From Flavobacteriaceae bacterium UBA3179 (lineage in GTDB: Bacteria; Bacteroidota; Bacteroidia; Flavobacteriales; Flavobacteriaceae): a DNA stretch of 50,006 bases. The notes beneath the pieces were generated by a model that saw only the letters and a program-made list of their open reading frames with translations, made no database searches and was not told the origin of the DNA. The position numbers were made by a program, and so were the translations under genes. Location of the stretch: positions 6,284 to 56,289 of the forward strand of contig DEXR01000007.1 of assembly GCA_002364245.1 (NCBI GenBank). The letters are read 5' to 3'. Below are positions 1 to 10,648 of this stretch, in pieces. The first letter of the stretch is position 1, and each line of letters starts with the position of its first letter.

Positions 1-2653
1 AAAGGTCTGCCTTTTTAACGGTTAACTTAGCTTGTCCTGAATCGACCAACGATAAGTCCAACATCTGGTTTACCAAGTGCATCAAGCGGTTGGAATTTTG
101 TTGTATTAAATCAAGGTCTTTTTTGTCCTCTGGTCTTAGCTGGTTTTTTTTCAATTGGTTTTCCACCGGCCCGGAGATTAATGTTAATGGGGTCCGTATT
201 TCGTGCGAAATATTAGTGTAGAGTTTTGTTTTAAATTCGTCCAATTTTTTAAGCCGTTCGGTTTCTTCGTGTTCAAGCCTTAATTGGTTTTTAACGTTCC
301 ACCTCCATTTTAAATAAGCATAGAGTCCATACATAAGGAGCAAAACACAAATTATGTAGATAATAATAGCTATTGTAGAAGCATACCATGGTTTTAAAAT
401 AGTGAAAGAGTAGGAAGCAGGGGTGTTGTTCCAAACCCCATCGTAATTACTTGATATTACCTGAAATGTATAATCATCTGGTGGTAGATTGGTGTAATGG
501 GCAATATTGTTATTTCCAGATGCAATCCAATCTTTGTCATTGTTTACAAGTCTATATTTGTATTGATTTCGATCGGGTTGTGAATAATGTAAGGAGGAAA
601 AATTAAAGGTAAGTGTGTTTTTATTATAGGGTAAATTTTGGTTGGGAATCATCTTCTTATCCTGGTTAAAAACTTGAAAACCGGTAATAACGGTCTTTGG
701 TTTTTTTGGGTTAAAAGTCAACTGACTGGGTTGAAACCAATTGATACCGTCCAAACCGCCAAAATAAAGTGTTCCACTTTCATCCTTGTAGTAAGCTCCT
801 GTATTGTATTCTAAAGCTTGTAAACCGTCATAATTGCTATAGTTTTCAATGGTAGGACGGTAATTTGCATCGGTGCTTAATTTTGTTAAACCTTGGTTGG
901 TGCTCAACCAAAGGTTGTTTTGGCCATCGGGCAATATGCCATATACCACATTGTTGGGTAGGCCATCATCTTTTGTAAAAGCATGAACATTTTTCTCGGC
1001 TATATTGTAGAGTTTTAAACCGTTTCCATTTGTCCCCACCCAAAGCAAGTTTTTAGAATAATACAGACATTTAATGTTATCTGGAATAGCGCTTATTTTT
1101 GTAATGGATTCTTTTTCTATGTTTAATCGATATAATCCATCATTTTCTGTTCCAATCCAGAGGGTATTGTTATCACCTTGCACTACGGTACGGATATTAT
1201 TGGTCTGTAAATTTGAATTTGTTACATCATAATTTTTAACAATCCCCCTTTTTTTGTCATAGGCAACAAGACCACGGTTACGTGTGCAAAGCCAGAATGT
1301 ATTTTCGTCACGTTTCAATATTTTCCAAACAGTAAGATTTTCAATGCCTTTACACGTTGTAATTATATTGTTTTTGGATAATATTTGTAGGCCTTTGTTT
1401 TGATGTCCTATTAAAAGATCGCTACCATCCATATGAAGGCTCATAATTCTATCGCCGGCCAAATTTGAGTTTTCTTGAGTAAAAGTTTTAAACTTTTTTC
1501 CAGATACTGAAGCTTTGGTCAAACCTTTTCCTGATGTACCCATCCAGATTGTATTGTTGACAACCATTATGGCCCGAACAACATCCACATGGATGTTTGG
1601 AGGGGTTTGGTTATTGGTGAGCACATTAAATTTTACTAAATTTTTATCGTAAAAACTTAATCCAGATCCATCTGTGCCTAACCAAATGGTTTCGGTAAAA
1701 TCTTTATAGAGACATAACACATCATTATAATGAAGTGCGTAGGGATTTGTCTTGTTTGCTGTAAAATGCTGAATGGATTTGTTTTCAAAATCTATTAAAT
1801 AAGCGCCATTTCCGTAGGTTGCTACCCAAAGGCGCTGTTGGTTATCTAATAATAAATCTTGAATGTTTAAGTCTGTTGGAAAGGGATAATTCTCAAACCC
1901 AGAGAAGTGTGAAAATTTTTTTTCCTTTATTGTTTTGATAAATAGGCCTTTTCCATAGCTGCCAGTAAATAATGTAGTTTCTTCATCTTTTGATAAGGCG
2001 CTGAGAGCTGTATTTTGAAATAATTCATTTTCAAGAAAACCATAACTACCATCTTTAATTTGCAACAGTCCTTTAGAAGTAGAAACAAGAATGGTTCCTT
2101 GCCATTTTATAATATCATAGCTGTTAAGTGAAAGATGTTTTTTTTTAAGAAGTTGTATCGTGTCTTTTGTAGCTGGGTTGATTTTATACAGCCCATTTCC
2201 GTAGGTGCCAAGATAATACTCTTTTTTGCTATCTTGATATAGAACACTCGTTTCTTGTATGTTAGAAGCTGGCTCGAATGTATCATTAGCTGCATTGTAT
2301 TTTTCCAAAACACCTGTACTGGATATAATCCACAGTCCTCCTTCTTTGTCAACATAAATTTTACCAAGTTTGCTAAAGTTGGGCCTTGTAATATCTTCAA
2401 ACTGCCTATCGTAGTGGGTAAACTTTTTACCATCATATTTATTAAGCCCATCTTGAGTAGCAAACCACATAAAACCAGTACTGTCTTGAGCAATGCTTAC
2501 TACACTATTTTGGGAAAGCCCCTGTTTTACAGTCAATTCGCGAAACGAAACTTGTTTTTGCACTACTTCATTCTCTTGCGACATGACATATTTTGTGCAA
2601 AATAGAATAAGCACAATGCTAAGAGTATATGTATTATTAAAATATTTTTTCAT
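1..2653 (-). CDS. Two-component regulator propeller sensor histidine kinase, possibly hybrid type (3' end outside window)
   Basis: The frame runs open from an ATG at 2653 to the left edge, giving 884 visible residues. A signal peptide (about residues 1-25, ending in MSQ) is followed by a long periplasmic beta-propeller made of repeats of the type 'LWIGTxxxGL' and 'TIWLGTDGSGL' (Reg_prop, about 30-640), then a Y_Y_Y-type Ig-like domain (about 655-745), one membrane helix (about 750-772), and a HisKA domain whose H-box SHEIRTPLT puts the phospho-accepting histidine at 817. The ATPase domain and any receiver or AraC domain lie beyond the edge. Proteins with this order are sensors of extracellular ligands, usually glycans, and often hybrid two-component regulators in Bacteroidota; whether this one is hybrid cannot be seen. 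The neighbours are not a clear polysaccharide utilisation locus, so its target is unknown. Confidence 0.93.
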   Translation of the reverse strand, partial: MKKYFNNTYTLSIVLILFCTKYVMSQENEVVQKQVSFRELTVKQGLSQNSVVSIAQDSTGFMWFATQDGLNKYDGKKFTHYDRQFEDITRPNFSKLGKIYVDKEGGLWIISSTGVLEKYNAANDTFEPASNIQETSVLYQDSKKEYYLGTYGNGLYKINPATKDTIQLLKKKHLSLNSYDIIKWQGTILVSTSKGLLQIKDGSYGFLENELFQNTALSALSKDEETTLFTGSYGKGLFIKTIKEKKFSHFSGFENYPFPTDLNIQDLLLDNQQRLWVATYGNGAYLIDFENKSIQHFTANKTNPYALHYNDVLCLYKDFTETIWLGTDGSGLSFYDKNLVKFNVLTNNQTPPNIHVDVVRAIMVVNNTIWMGTSGKGLTKASVSGKKFKTFTQENSNLAGDRIMSLHMDGSDLLIGHQNKGLQILSKNNIITTCKGIENLTVWKILKRDENTFWLCTRNRGLVAYDKKRGIVKNYDVTNSNLQTNNIRTVVQGDNNTLWIGTENDGLYRLNIEKESITKISAIPDNIKCLYYSKNLLWVGTNGNGLKLYNIAEKNVHAFTKDDGLPNNVVYGILPDGQNNLWLSTNQGLTKLSTDANYRPTIENYSNYDGLQALEYNTGAYYKDESGTLYFGGLDGINWFQPSQLTFNPKKPKTVITGFQVFNQDKKMIPNQNLPYNKNTLTFNFSSLHYSQPDRNQYKYRLVNNDKDWIASGNNNIAHYTNLPPDDYTFQVISSNYDGVWNNTPASYSFTILKPWYASTIAIIIYIICVLLLMYGLYAYLKWRWNVKNQLRLEHEETERLKKLDEFKTKLYTNISHEIRTPLTLISGPVENQLKKNQLRPEDKKDLDLIQQNSNRLMHLVNQMLDLSLVDSGQAKLTVKKADL

Positions 2654-2747
2654 ACCTAATTGATATATAAAGGTATAAAAGTATTTTTATAAAAGGAGAG
2701 TATAAAATTTTTCAGATATGCTTAATTACTGAAAAAAATATGTTGCC

Positions 2748-2993
2748 TTAATTTTTTTTACCAAAAAGAGCACTTAATATCCATTTTATTCCATTAAAAA
2801 GAAGGTAAATTGTTGCTGCCATGGAAAGAATGGCGAGCGGTAAAACGATGTATAAAGGGATTGTTTCTTTATTTAAAAAGGCGAAAGTGAAAAGATAGGT
2901 GGTTAAAACCAATAACGGAAGGGCTACTGCGAGCCGTTTTAGACCTTTTATTAGAAACTGTTTATTGGTATGTTTTTGGTTGATGTCTTTCAA
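2748..2993 (-). CDS. DUF6095-like small membrane protein
   Basis: 81 residues: a polar N-terminus, then two hydrophobic segments (about 22-42 and 47-71) and a basic C-terminus ending in GKKN. It resembles the short two-helix DUF6095 proteins of Flavobacteriia, which I recall being encoded beside murQ. The start appears to be TTG and overlaps the murQ stop in the string TTGA, so the two genes are probably translationally coupled. Function unknown; an inner-membrane location is inferred from the helices. Confidence 0.75.
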   Translation of the reverse strand: MKDINQKHTNKQFLIKGLKRLAVALPLLVLTTYLFTFAFLNKETIPLYIVLPLAILSMAATIYLLFNGIKWILSALFGKKN

Positions 2994-3802
2994 TTTTTGT
3001 GATTCTTTATAGCTTTTCGGACACTTCCGTGTAGTTGTAATAGTTTTGAAGCTTCTTCCGATGAAATATTCAATTCGCTCATAATCATTCTAGTACCGCG
3101 ATCAACCAACTTGTTATTGCTCAATTGCATATCTACCATTTTATTTCCCTTTACACGTCCTAATTGAACCATTGCAGCGGTGGAAATCATGTTCAATACT
3201 AATTTTTGAGCAGTACCGGCTTTCATTCGAGAACTTCCCGTTACAAATTCAGGTCCGACAGTTACTACTACCGGAAATTTAGCTGTAGTTGCTAATGGGC
3301 TTCCTTCGTTACAGGTAATACAACCGGTGGCAATATTAGTTTCGTTACATTTTTTCAATGCGCCAATTACATACGGGGTTGTACCTGAAGCAGCAATGCC
3401 AATAACGACATCTTTTTCTGAAACATCATGACTTTTAAGGTCGTCCCAACCTTGATTTTCAGAATCTTCGGCAAATTCCACCGCATCCCGAATGGCTTTG
3501 TCACCACCAGCAATCAGGCCGATTACCATTCCGTATGGTACGCCAAAAGTAGGTGGGCATTCGCTTGCATCTACTATTCCTAATCGTCCGCTAGTACCAG
3601 CGCCAATGTAAAAAAGACGACCTCCCTTTTTTAGTTTTTCTGAAACAATTTCAGTTAGAATAGTTATTTCGGGAAGTGCTTTTTCAACTGCTAATGGCAC
3701 TGTTTTATCTTCTTTGTTTATGTTATGTAACAATTCAGAAACACTCATCTTTTCTAGATGGTCGTAGTGAGAATCTGCTTCAGTTGTTTTTTTAAAGGTC
3801 AT
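2990..3802 (-). CDS. murQ: N-acetylmuramic acid 6-phosphate etherase
   Basis: 270 residues, slightly shorter than the usual roughly 300. MurQ cleaves the D-lactyl ether of MurNAc-6-phosphate to give GlcNAc-6-phosphate and lactate in cell-wall recycling. The SIS fold is evident from IGAGTSGRLGIVDASECPPT (about 67-86), the central glycine-rich segment IGIAASGTTPYVIGAL, and the conserved VTGSSRMKAGTAQK stretch near 190. The final UBA-like helical region is present (SSEEASKLLQLHGSVRKAI). It is coupled downstream to the DUF6095-like gene. A TAACTTTG element ends only about five bases before the ATG, suggesting its own promoter and a very short or absent leader. Confidence 0.95.
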   Translation of the reverse strand: MTFKKTTEADSHYDHLEKMSVSELLHNINKEDKTVPLAVEKALPEITILTEIVSEKLKKGGRLFYIGAGTSGRLGIVDASECPPTFGVPYGMVIGLIAGGDKAIRDAVEFAEDSENQGWDDLKSHDVSEKDVVIGIAASGTTPYVIGALKKCNETNIATGCITCNEGSPLATTAKFPVVVTVGPEFVTGSSRMKAGTAQKLVLNMISTAAMVQLGRVKGNKMVDMQLSNNKLVDRGTRMIMSELNISSEEASKLLQLHGSVRKAIKNHKN

Positions 3803-3806
3803 GTTG

Positions 3807-3814
3807 CAAAGTTA
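3807..3814 (-). promoter_or_regulatory. Candidate -7 promoter element of murQ
   Basis: On the minus strand the sequence is TAACTTTG, an exact match to the Bacteroidota -7 consensus TAnnTTTG. It ends about five bases before the murQ ATG, so transcription would begin at or next to the start codon. No convincing -33 TTG sits at the usual distance, hence modest confidence. Confidence 0.4.
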
Positions 3815-3838
3815 CAATACTTACAATTACTAGCGTTT

Positions 3839-4648
3839 TTACTGTACCGTATAATTTAAAATAGAAGTTTCAGAAATACGAAAATAGCCCAATGGAAAAT
3901 TATCTGGATTTGTTTCATTCACAAGATTACCTCGAACTGTAGCGGGTTGGGTTTCAAATGGACCGCCACTGTCGTCGCTTCCCTGTTGCAATAAAATAAA
4001 CATAAAGTTATAGAATTGCTCATTAGCGCCATGCAAGTAAAAAGTTACTTCGTCTCCCGTTTCTAAATCGTCAACCACATAGAAACCGAAAATGGGGTTC
4101 CCATCAAAAAACTCATCATCAAAAGCATCGTAGACATTACCTCTGGAAGATAATCCTTCAAAAAAGTAATAATTTTCAACGTTAGCGGGATCGGTAAAAA
4201 AGGCTTTTAGTTCAATGCTTTCTCCATCAAATCCGCCATCGTTTCGTTGTTCTACAAATTCTAATGGAACAACAGGTTGCAGTTGTTCAGTAGCCGAATA
4301 AACTTCATCTTTATAAACTACTTCAAGCGTATAATCTGTATTAGATTGCGGGTTAAAATCCTGATATTCATATATTCCTTCTGAAGTATTTTTAATAACG
4401 TACTCCGTGCCATTTTCATCAGTAATAGTAACCGTGGCATCATTTACAAGATTTATCTCATTATCAAAAAAAGGAACTGTGGTGCTAAGTTTAACACGTG
4501 CAATAGAAGAATTATCTTTAATATTTTTAGTGATTTCGGCATCAATAACCAACTTTGGTTTTCCTTCATTTAAATCTACATCGACAACTTCTTCACACGA
4601 AGTGAATATTCCGAAGCAAATAATAACTATTAAAAATTTCTTCATCAT
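3839..4648 (-). CDS. DUF4249 family outer-membrane lipoprotein
   Basis: 269 residues starting MMKKF with a lipobox IFTSC, so Cys18 is the predicted lipidated residue; the acidic residues after it (CEEVVDVD) suit surface-exposed Bacteroidota lipoproteins. The body has the DUF4249 pattern: KPKLVIDAEIT near the start, a carboxypeptidase-regulatory-like beta sandwich (VNDATVTITDENG), then a C-terminal domain. DUF4249 proteins are routinely encoded next to a TonB-dependent receptor, as here: the receptor stop codon directly abuts this start (TAG-ATG). It probably acts as the surface partner of the receptor; the ligand is unknown. The second ATG (4645) is an equally good start. Confidence 0.88.
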   Translation of the reverse strand: MMKKFLIVIICFGIFTSCEEVVDVDLNEGKPKLVIDAEITKNIKDNSSIARVKLSTTVPFFDNEINLVNDATVTITDENGTEYVIKNTSEGIYEYQDFNPQSNTDYTLEVVYKDEVYSATEQLQPVVPLEFVEQRNDGGFDGESIELKAFFTDPANVENYYFFEGLSSRGNVYDAFDDEFFDGNPIFGFYVVDDLETGDEVTFYLHGANEQFYNFMFILLQQGSDDSGGPFETQPATVRGNLVNETNPDNFPLGYFRISETSILNYTVQ

Positions 4649-7009
4649 CTAAAATTTAAAATTATATGTTACTGCTGGAATGATACCGAAAATGGATAGC
4701 CGAACAGCTTCGTTACGATTAATATCGGTGTTTTCCCTGAACGAAATAGAAGCCGCGTTCATTCTATTGTAGACATTATAAATACTAAAAACCCATTCGC
4801 CTTTCCATCTTTTGGTAGAATTAGGCTTCGGTGTCCACGTTGCTGAAAGGTCTAAATGATGAAAACTACTTAAACGGCTGCTGTTTCTTGCTTCATAAAC
4901 TGGAATTGTTAAACCGTTAAATTCATACTGTCCGTTTGGAAAAGTAACAGGTTGCCCAGTCTGAAAGATAAAATTAGCACCAAAAGACCATTTATTAGAT
5001 AATTCGTATTGCGCCGTTATGGAAATATCGTGGGTTTTATCCCAAGGGGAATTGTACCATTGTCCGTTGTTAATACCAATTTCTTCAGATGTTCTTCCGG
5101 GTGTGCGCTGTTCACTCTTTGATAATGTATAAGCAATCCAACCTTGTAATTTTCCTTCGTTTTTTCTGAACAAAACTTCCAATCCATATGCTCTTGCTTC
5201 GCCATTTAGCAAAATTTGTTCTACGGCATTGTTGGCAATTAAATCGGCACCATCTACATAATCCAACCGATTGTCTACGGTTTTGTAAAAGCTTTCAATT
5301 TCAAAAGAATAATTGTTGAACTTCTTAAAATAACCTACAGCTACTTGATCAGCCAATTGCGGTTCTATATATTTTCCACTTGGGGCGTAAATATCAAAAG
5401 GGGTAGGGGCGGTGGTGTTGCTTATTAAATGAATATACTGTGCTGTCCTGTTATAACTGGCTTTTACAGAAGATGTTTCATTTAATTGATACGCAACGGA
5501 AAAGCGCGGTTCTAAATTAGCAAAGCTTTTTATGGTTTCACTTCTACTAAAGGAAACCGTATCTATTGGCGTTGCTTTTTGATAGATATCTAAATTCTCA
5601 TCATAAGCAACGGGATTATCGTTTGCATAGATATTTAATTCATCTTCACCTAGTCTATTAAATGTTGAAAGTCGTAAACCAGCTTGTATAGCAAGTTTGT
5701 CAGTTAGATCAATTTCGGCTTCTGCGTAGATAGCATTTTCAAAAGCGTATTTATCTGTCAATTTAAAAGGATTAATACCTGAGCTTTCGGTTGTAGGTTT
5801 TATATCTCCAGGATTGAATTTATAATATATACTATTTAATCCATAGCGCAACTCAATGTTATTTGATAGAAAATGAGTGAAATCGTATTTCAGATTGAAA
5901 TTTCGAATACCGCTATCAAAATCAAATTCTACGAAACTCAGTTCTAACCCGTAATAATAGTCTGAATAGATTAATGAGAGGTTAGAAAATAATTTTTCAG
6001 AAAAAAGATGATTCCATCGTAGGTTTAAAGTCGTATTTCCGAAGCTATTCGAAAAGCTATCGGCAATATCAAAAACATCTCTCCCAAAATATCCTGAGAG
6101 GAAAAGTTTGTTATTTTCATTCAGGTTATAACTGATTTTAGTGTTCAAATCATAGAAGTACGCCACATTATCATTGTCAAATAAGGGTAGAAAAAGATGT
6201 GCATAACTACTACGGCCACCCACTAAAAAGGAAGCGGTGTCTTTTTTAATGGGACCTTCTAACAACAAGCGGCTCGCTACTAATCCAATTCCTCCAGTCG
6301 CACCAAATTTACGTTTACTTCCATCTTTTTGATAAATATCTAATACGGAAGAAACACGGCCACCATACCTTGCCGGAATTCCACCTTTATAAAGGGTAAG
6401 GTCTTTAATAGCATCAGGATTGAAAACCGAGAAGAAACCAAATAAGTGATCACTATTGTAAAGTGTAGCTTCGTCTAGTAAAATAAGGTTTTGATCGGCC
6501 GCTCCGCCACGAACGTTAAATCCGCTAGAGCCTTCACCAGCTCCCGTAACCCCGGGAAGTAATTTTATAGATTTAATAACATCTTTCTCACCTAAAACTA
6601 CCGGAATTTTTTTGATGGTATTAGCCGAAAGTCTATTAATACTCATTTCTGGCTTTCGGATATTTAGTGCTTCTACATCAGTTTTTATCAATACTTCGTC
6701 TAGTGATTCAGTACTATTTTCTAAAAAAACATTCTTTTGAATATTTTCTGAAAGTGATAACATAGTTTGCTGTGTCGCAAATCCAAGGCTGCTGTAAAAG
6801 ATTTCGTATTCACCTTCAGGTAGCGTTATGGAATAATAACCATATTCGTTTGTAGTCGTTCCGGTTTGTAAAGAGGGAATAAGAATATTTACTCCAATAA
6901 GCGTTTCGCCACTTTCCACTGCCGAAACGGTACCGCTAAGAGTGAATTTTTCTTGGGCAAACAAAGAAATGCTAGCAAGAAAAAAAATGCATAGAAATAT
7001 ATTTTTCAA
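4649..7009 (-). CDS. TonB-dependent outer-membrane receptor with carboxypeptidase-regulatory-like N-terminus
   Basis: An outer-membrane energised importer. From the chosen start (786 residues) there is a signal peptide MKNIFLCIFFLASISLFAQ, a CarboxypepD_reg-like domain (FTLSGTVSAVESGETLIGVN... to about residue 95), a plug domain with KSIKLLPGVTGAGEGSSGFN and VRGGAADQNLILLDE (about 145-180), then a beta-barrel ending in aromatic-terminated VTYNFKF. I chose TTG at 7009: the frame stays open to a TTG at 7057 (802 residues), but that codon sits inside the terminator hairpin of the upstream icd gene, and the shorter form starts cleanly at a signal peptide. It directly precedes the DUF4249 lipoprotein gene and likely works with it. 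The substrate cannot be told from sequence. Confidence 0.92.
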   Translation of the reverse strand: MKNIFLCIFFLASISLFAQEKFTLSGTVSAVESGETLIGVNILIPSLQTGTTTNEYGYYSITLPEGEYEIFYSSLGFATQQTMLSLSENIQKNVFLENSTESLDEVLIKTDVEALNIRKPEMSINRLSANTIKKIPVVLGEKDVIKSIKLLPGVTGAGEGSSGFNVRGGAADQNLILLDEATLYNSDHLFGFFSVFNPDAIKDLTLYKGGIPARYGGRVSSVLDIYQKDGSKRKFGATGGIGLVASRLLLEGPIKKDTASFLVGGRSSYAHLFLPLFDNDNVAYFYDLNTKISYNLNENNKLFLSGYFGRDVFDIADSFSNSFGNTTLNLRWNHLFSEKLFSNLSLIYSDYYYGLELSFVEFDFDSGIRNFNLKYDFTHFLSNNIELRYGLNSIYYKFNPGDIKPTTESSGINPFKLTDKYAFENAIYAEAEIDLTDKLAIQAGLRLSTFNRLGEDELNIYANDNPVAYDENLDIYQKATPIDTVSFSRSETIKSFANLEPRFSVAYQLNETSSVKASYNRTAQYIHLISNTTAPTPFDIYAPSGKYIEPQLADQVAVGYFKKFNNYSFEIESFYKTVDNRLDYVDGADLIANNAVEQILLNGEARAYGLEVLFRKNEGKLQGWIAYTLSKSEQRTPGRTSEEIGINNGQWYNSPWDKTHDISITAQYELSNKWSFGANFIFQTGQPVTFPNGQYEFNGLTIPVYEARNSSRLSSFHHLDLSATWTPKPNSTKRWKGEWVFSIYNVYNRMNAASISFRENTDINRNEAVRLSIFGIIPAVTYNFKF

Positions 7010-7044
7010 GTTTGATTTTGTGTTTTTGATTGATGAAGGTAAAT

Positions 7045-7075
7045 AAAAAGCCTTCAATTATTTTGAAGGCTTTTT
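7045..7075 (-). terminator. Rho-independent terminator after icd
   Basis: A perfect 13-base-pair stem (AAAAAGCCTTCAA paired with TTGAAGGCTTTTT) with a 5-base loop and T-runs on both strands, eight bases past the icd stop. It should end the icd transcript and separate it from the TonB receptor gene downstream. Confidence 0.9.
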
Positions 7076-7082
7076 AAGTAAA

Positions 7083-9347
<2,265 letters not shown>

Positions 9348-9356
9348 TCAGAATTG

Positions 9357-9364
9357 CAAATATA
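9357..9364 (-). promoter_or_regulatory. Candidate -7 promoter element of icd
   Basis: Minus-strand TATATTTG matches TAnnTTTG exactly and lies 45 bases before the icd ATG, implying a leader of about 40 bases. No clear -33 TTG is seen at the expected distance. Confidence 0.45.
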
Positions 9365-9465
9365 GCGAATTGACAAGGCTTTTAAAAGGCTGGCTATCTT
9401 ATTGTTTTGTTAACTATTGATAGCTGTGCCAACCGTTTAAGCTGTTATTGTTGAAAATGGAGTGG

Positions 9466-9819
9466 TTATTTTGAAGCGTTATCCAATGCTTCCCAATATT
9501 CATACGCTCTTCGCAAGTGTGGAATTACAATCGTGCCGCCAATAAGTAATGATACACTTAAAGCTTCTACCACTTCTTCTTTTGTAACATCAAGCTTATA
9601 GCAAGCTTCCAAATGATACCGCACGCAGTCATCACAGCGTAATACCATAGAATTACCCAAGCCAATTAGCTCTTTGGTTTTTTTAGGTAGTGCTCCTTCA
9701 GAAAAAGCATTGGTGTCCAGGTTAAAAATGCGTTTGATAATCTTATTGTTATCTTGTAATATCGCGTCGTTCATTTTTGAACGATATGCATTGAATTCTT
9801 CTACAATATTATTTTCCAT
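9466..9819 (-). CDS. Carboxymuconolactone decarboxylase / AhpD-like protein
   Basis: 117 residues with the AhpD-fold core: LPKKTKELIGLGNSMVLRCDDCVRYHLEA, where Cys62, Cys65 and His69 make the CxxCxxxH redox motif, followed by the helical TKEEVVEALSVSLLIGG segment. The motif suggests a thiol-disulfide or peroxidase-associated role rather than true carboxymuconolactone decarboxylation, and no aromatic catabolism genes are nearby. It overlaps the tatC gene by 11 bases, as last gene of the kdsD-tatC operon. The exact substrate is unknown. Confidence 0.88.
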   Translation of the reverse strand: MENNIVEEFNAYRSKMNDAILQDNNKIIKRIFNLDTNAFSEGALPKKTKELIGLGNSMVLRCDDCVRYHLEACYKLDVTKEEVVEALSVSLLIGGTIVIPHLRRAYEYWEALDNASK

Positions 9820-10648
9820 TTTTCTTAGCTTGTTTTTTTTGTTTACGGATTACCGCTTTTGAGATATAAATACTTATTTCATATAATATAACCACTGGAA
9901 CGGCTACTATTACTTGACTGGCAATATCTGGAGGAGTTATTACTGCTGAAATAATCAATACAATTACCAGTGCAAATTTGCGATACTTGCGTAATACTTC
10001 AGGTGTAACCAAGCCTACTTTAGTTAAAAAATAAATAACAATAGGTAGTTGAAAAATAAGCCCGCTGGCCAATACAGAAGCGCGAACCAACGATATATAA
10101 CTACTTAAATCAAAATCGTTAAAAACCTCTTCGCTTACACGGTAGCTTCCCAAAAAGTTGATAGAAAGCGGCGTTATTACATAATACCCGAACAAAACAC
10201 CAATAAAAAATAAAAACGAAGCTACAAAAATAAACCCTCTACTGTTTTTTCGCTCATTAGGCATAAGGCCTGGACTGATAAACTTCCAAAATTCATAAAC
10301 AATGTACGGGAAAGCTACAATAATCCCCGCAGTGATCGAAGTCCATATATGGGCAGAAAATTGTCCGGACATCGTTCTACTTTGAATACGAAACGGTAAT
10401 TCGTCAAAACAAAAACTGTCCATACCTATAAATTGAGCTGCTTTACAAAGTAGGCGATAGGTTGGGAAATTGGCACTTTTTGGCCCAAACAACAAAACAT
10501 CGAAAATAAAGTCTTTAGCAATAAAGGCTAACGTAGCAACAATCACCACGGCAGCTGTAGAGCGTATTAAATGCCAGCGAAGTTCTTCTAGGTGGTCCAA
10601 GAAGGACATTTCCTTTCCAGGGTTGGGGTTTTCAAGTCGTTTTGCCAT
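9809..10648 (-). CDS. tatC: Sec-independent protein translocase subunit TatC
   Basis: 279 residues with six membrane helices. The conserved N-terminal FLDHLEELRWHLIRS (about 16-30) is the TatC hallmark that helps bind the twin-arginine signal, and the FKFISPGLMPNERK-like loop (WKFISPGLMPNERKNSRG, about 143-160) is also typical. TatC is the signal-peptide receptor of the twin-arginine translocase, which exports folded proteins across the inner membrane. TatA/B are not in this window. It starts one base into the kdsD stop and overlaps the next gene, so the three are cotranscribed. A cut gene at the right edge encodes a likely Tat substrate. Confidence 0.96.
   Translation of the reverse strand: MAKRLENPNPGKEMSFLDHLEELRWHLIRSTAAVVIVATLAFIAKDFIFDVLLFGPKSANFPTYRLLCKAAQFIGMDSFCFDELPFRIQSRTMSGQFSAHIWTSITAGIIVAFPYIVYEFWKFISPGLMPNERKNSRGFIFVASFLFFIGVLFGYYVITPLSINFLGSYRVSEEVFNDFDLSSYISLVRASVLASGLIFQLPIVIYFLTKVGLVTPEVLRKYRKFALVIVLIISAVITPPDIASQVIVAVPVVILYEISIYISKAVIRKQKKQAKKNGK

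Noticed and set aside
2255..2605. 116-codon plus-strand open frame and a 128-codon minus-strand frame nearby
   Set aside because: Both lie inside the sensor kinase gene in other frames; the kinase frame is continuous with propeller repeats across them.
1..7009. Polysaccharide utilisation locus
   Set aside because: There is a propeller sensor kinase and a TonB receptor, but no SusD homologue or glycoside hydrolase; the receptor partner is DUF4249, and murQ belongs to cell-wall recycling.
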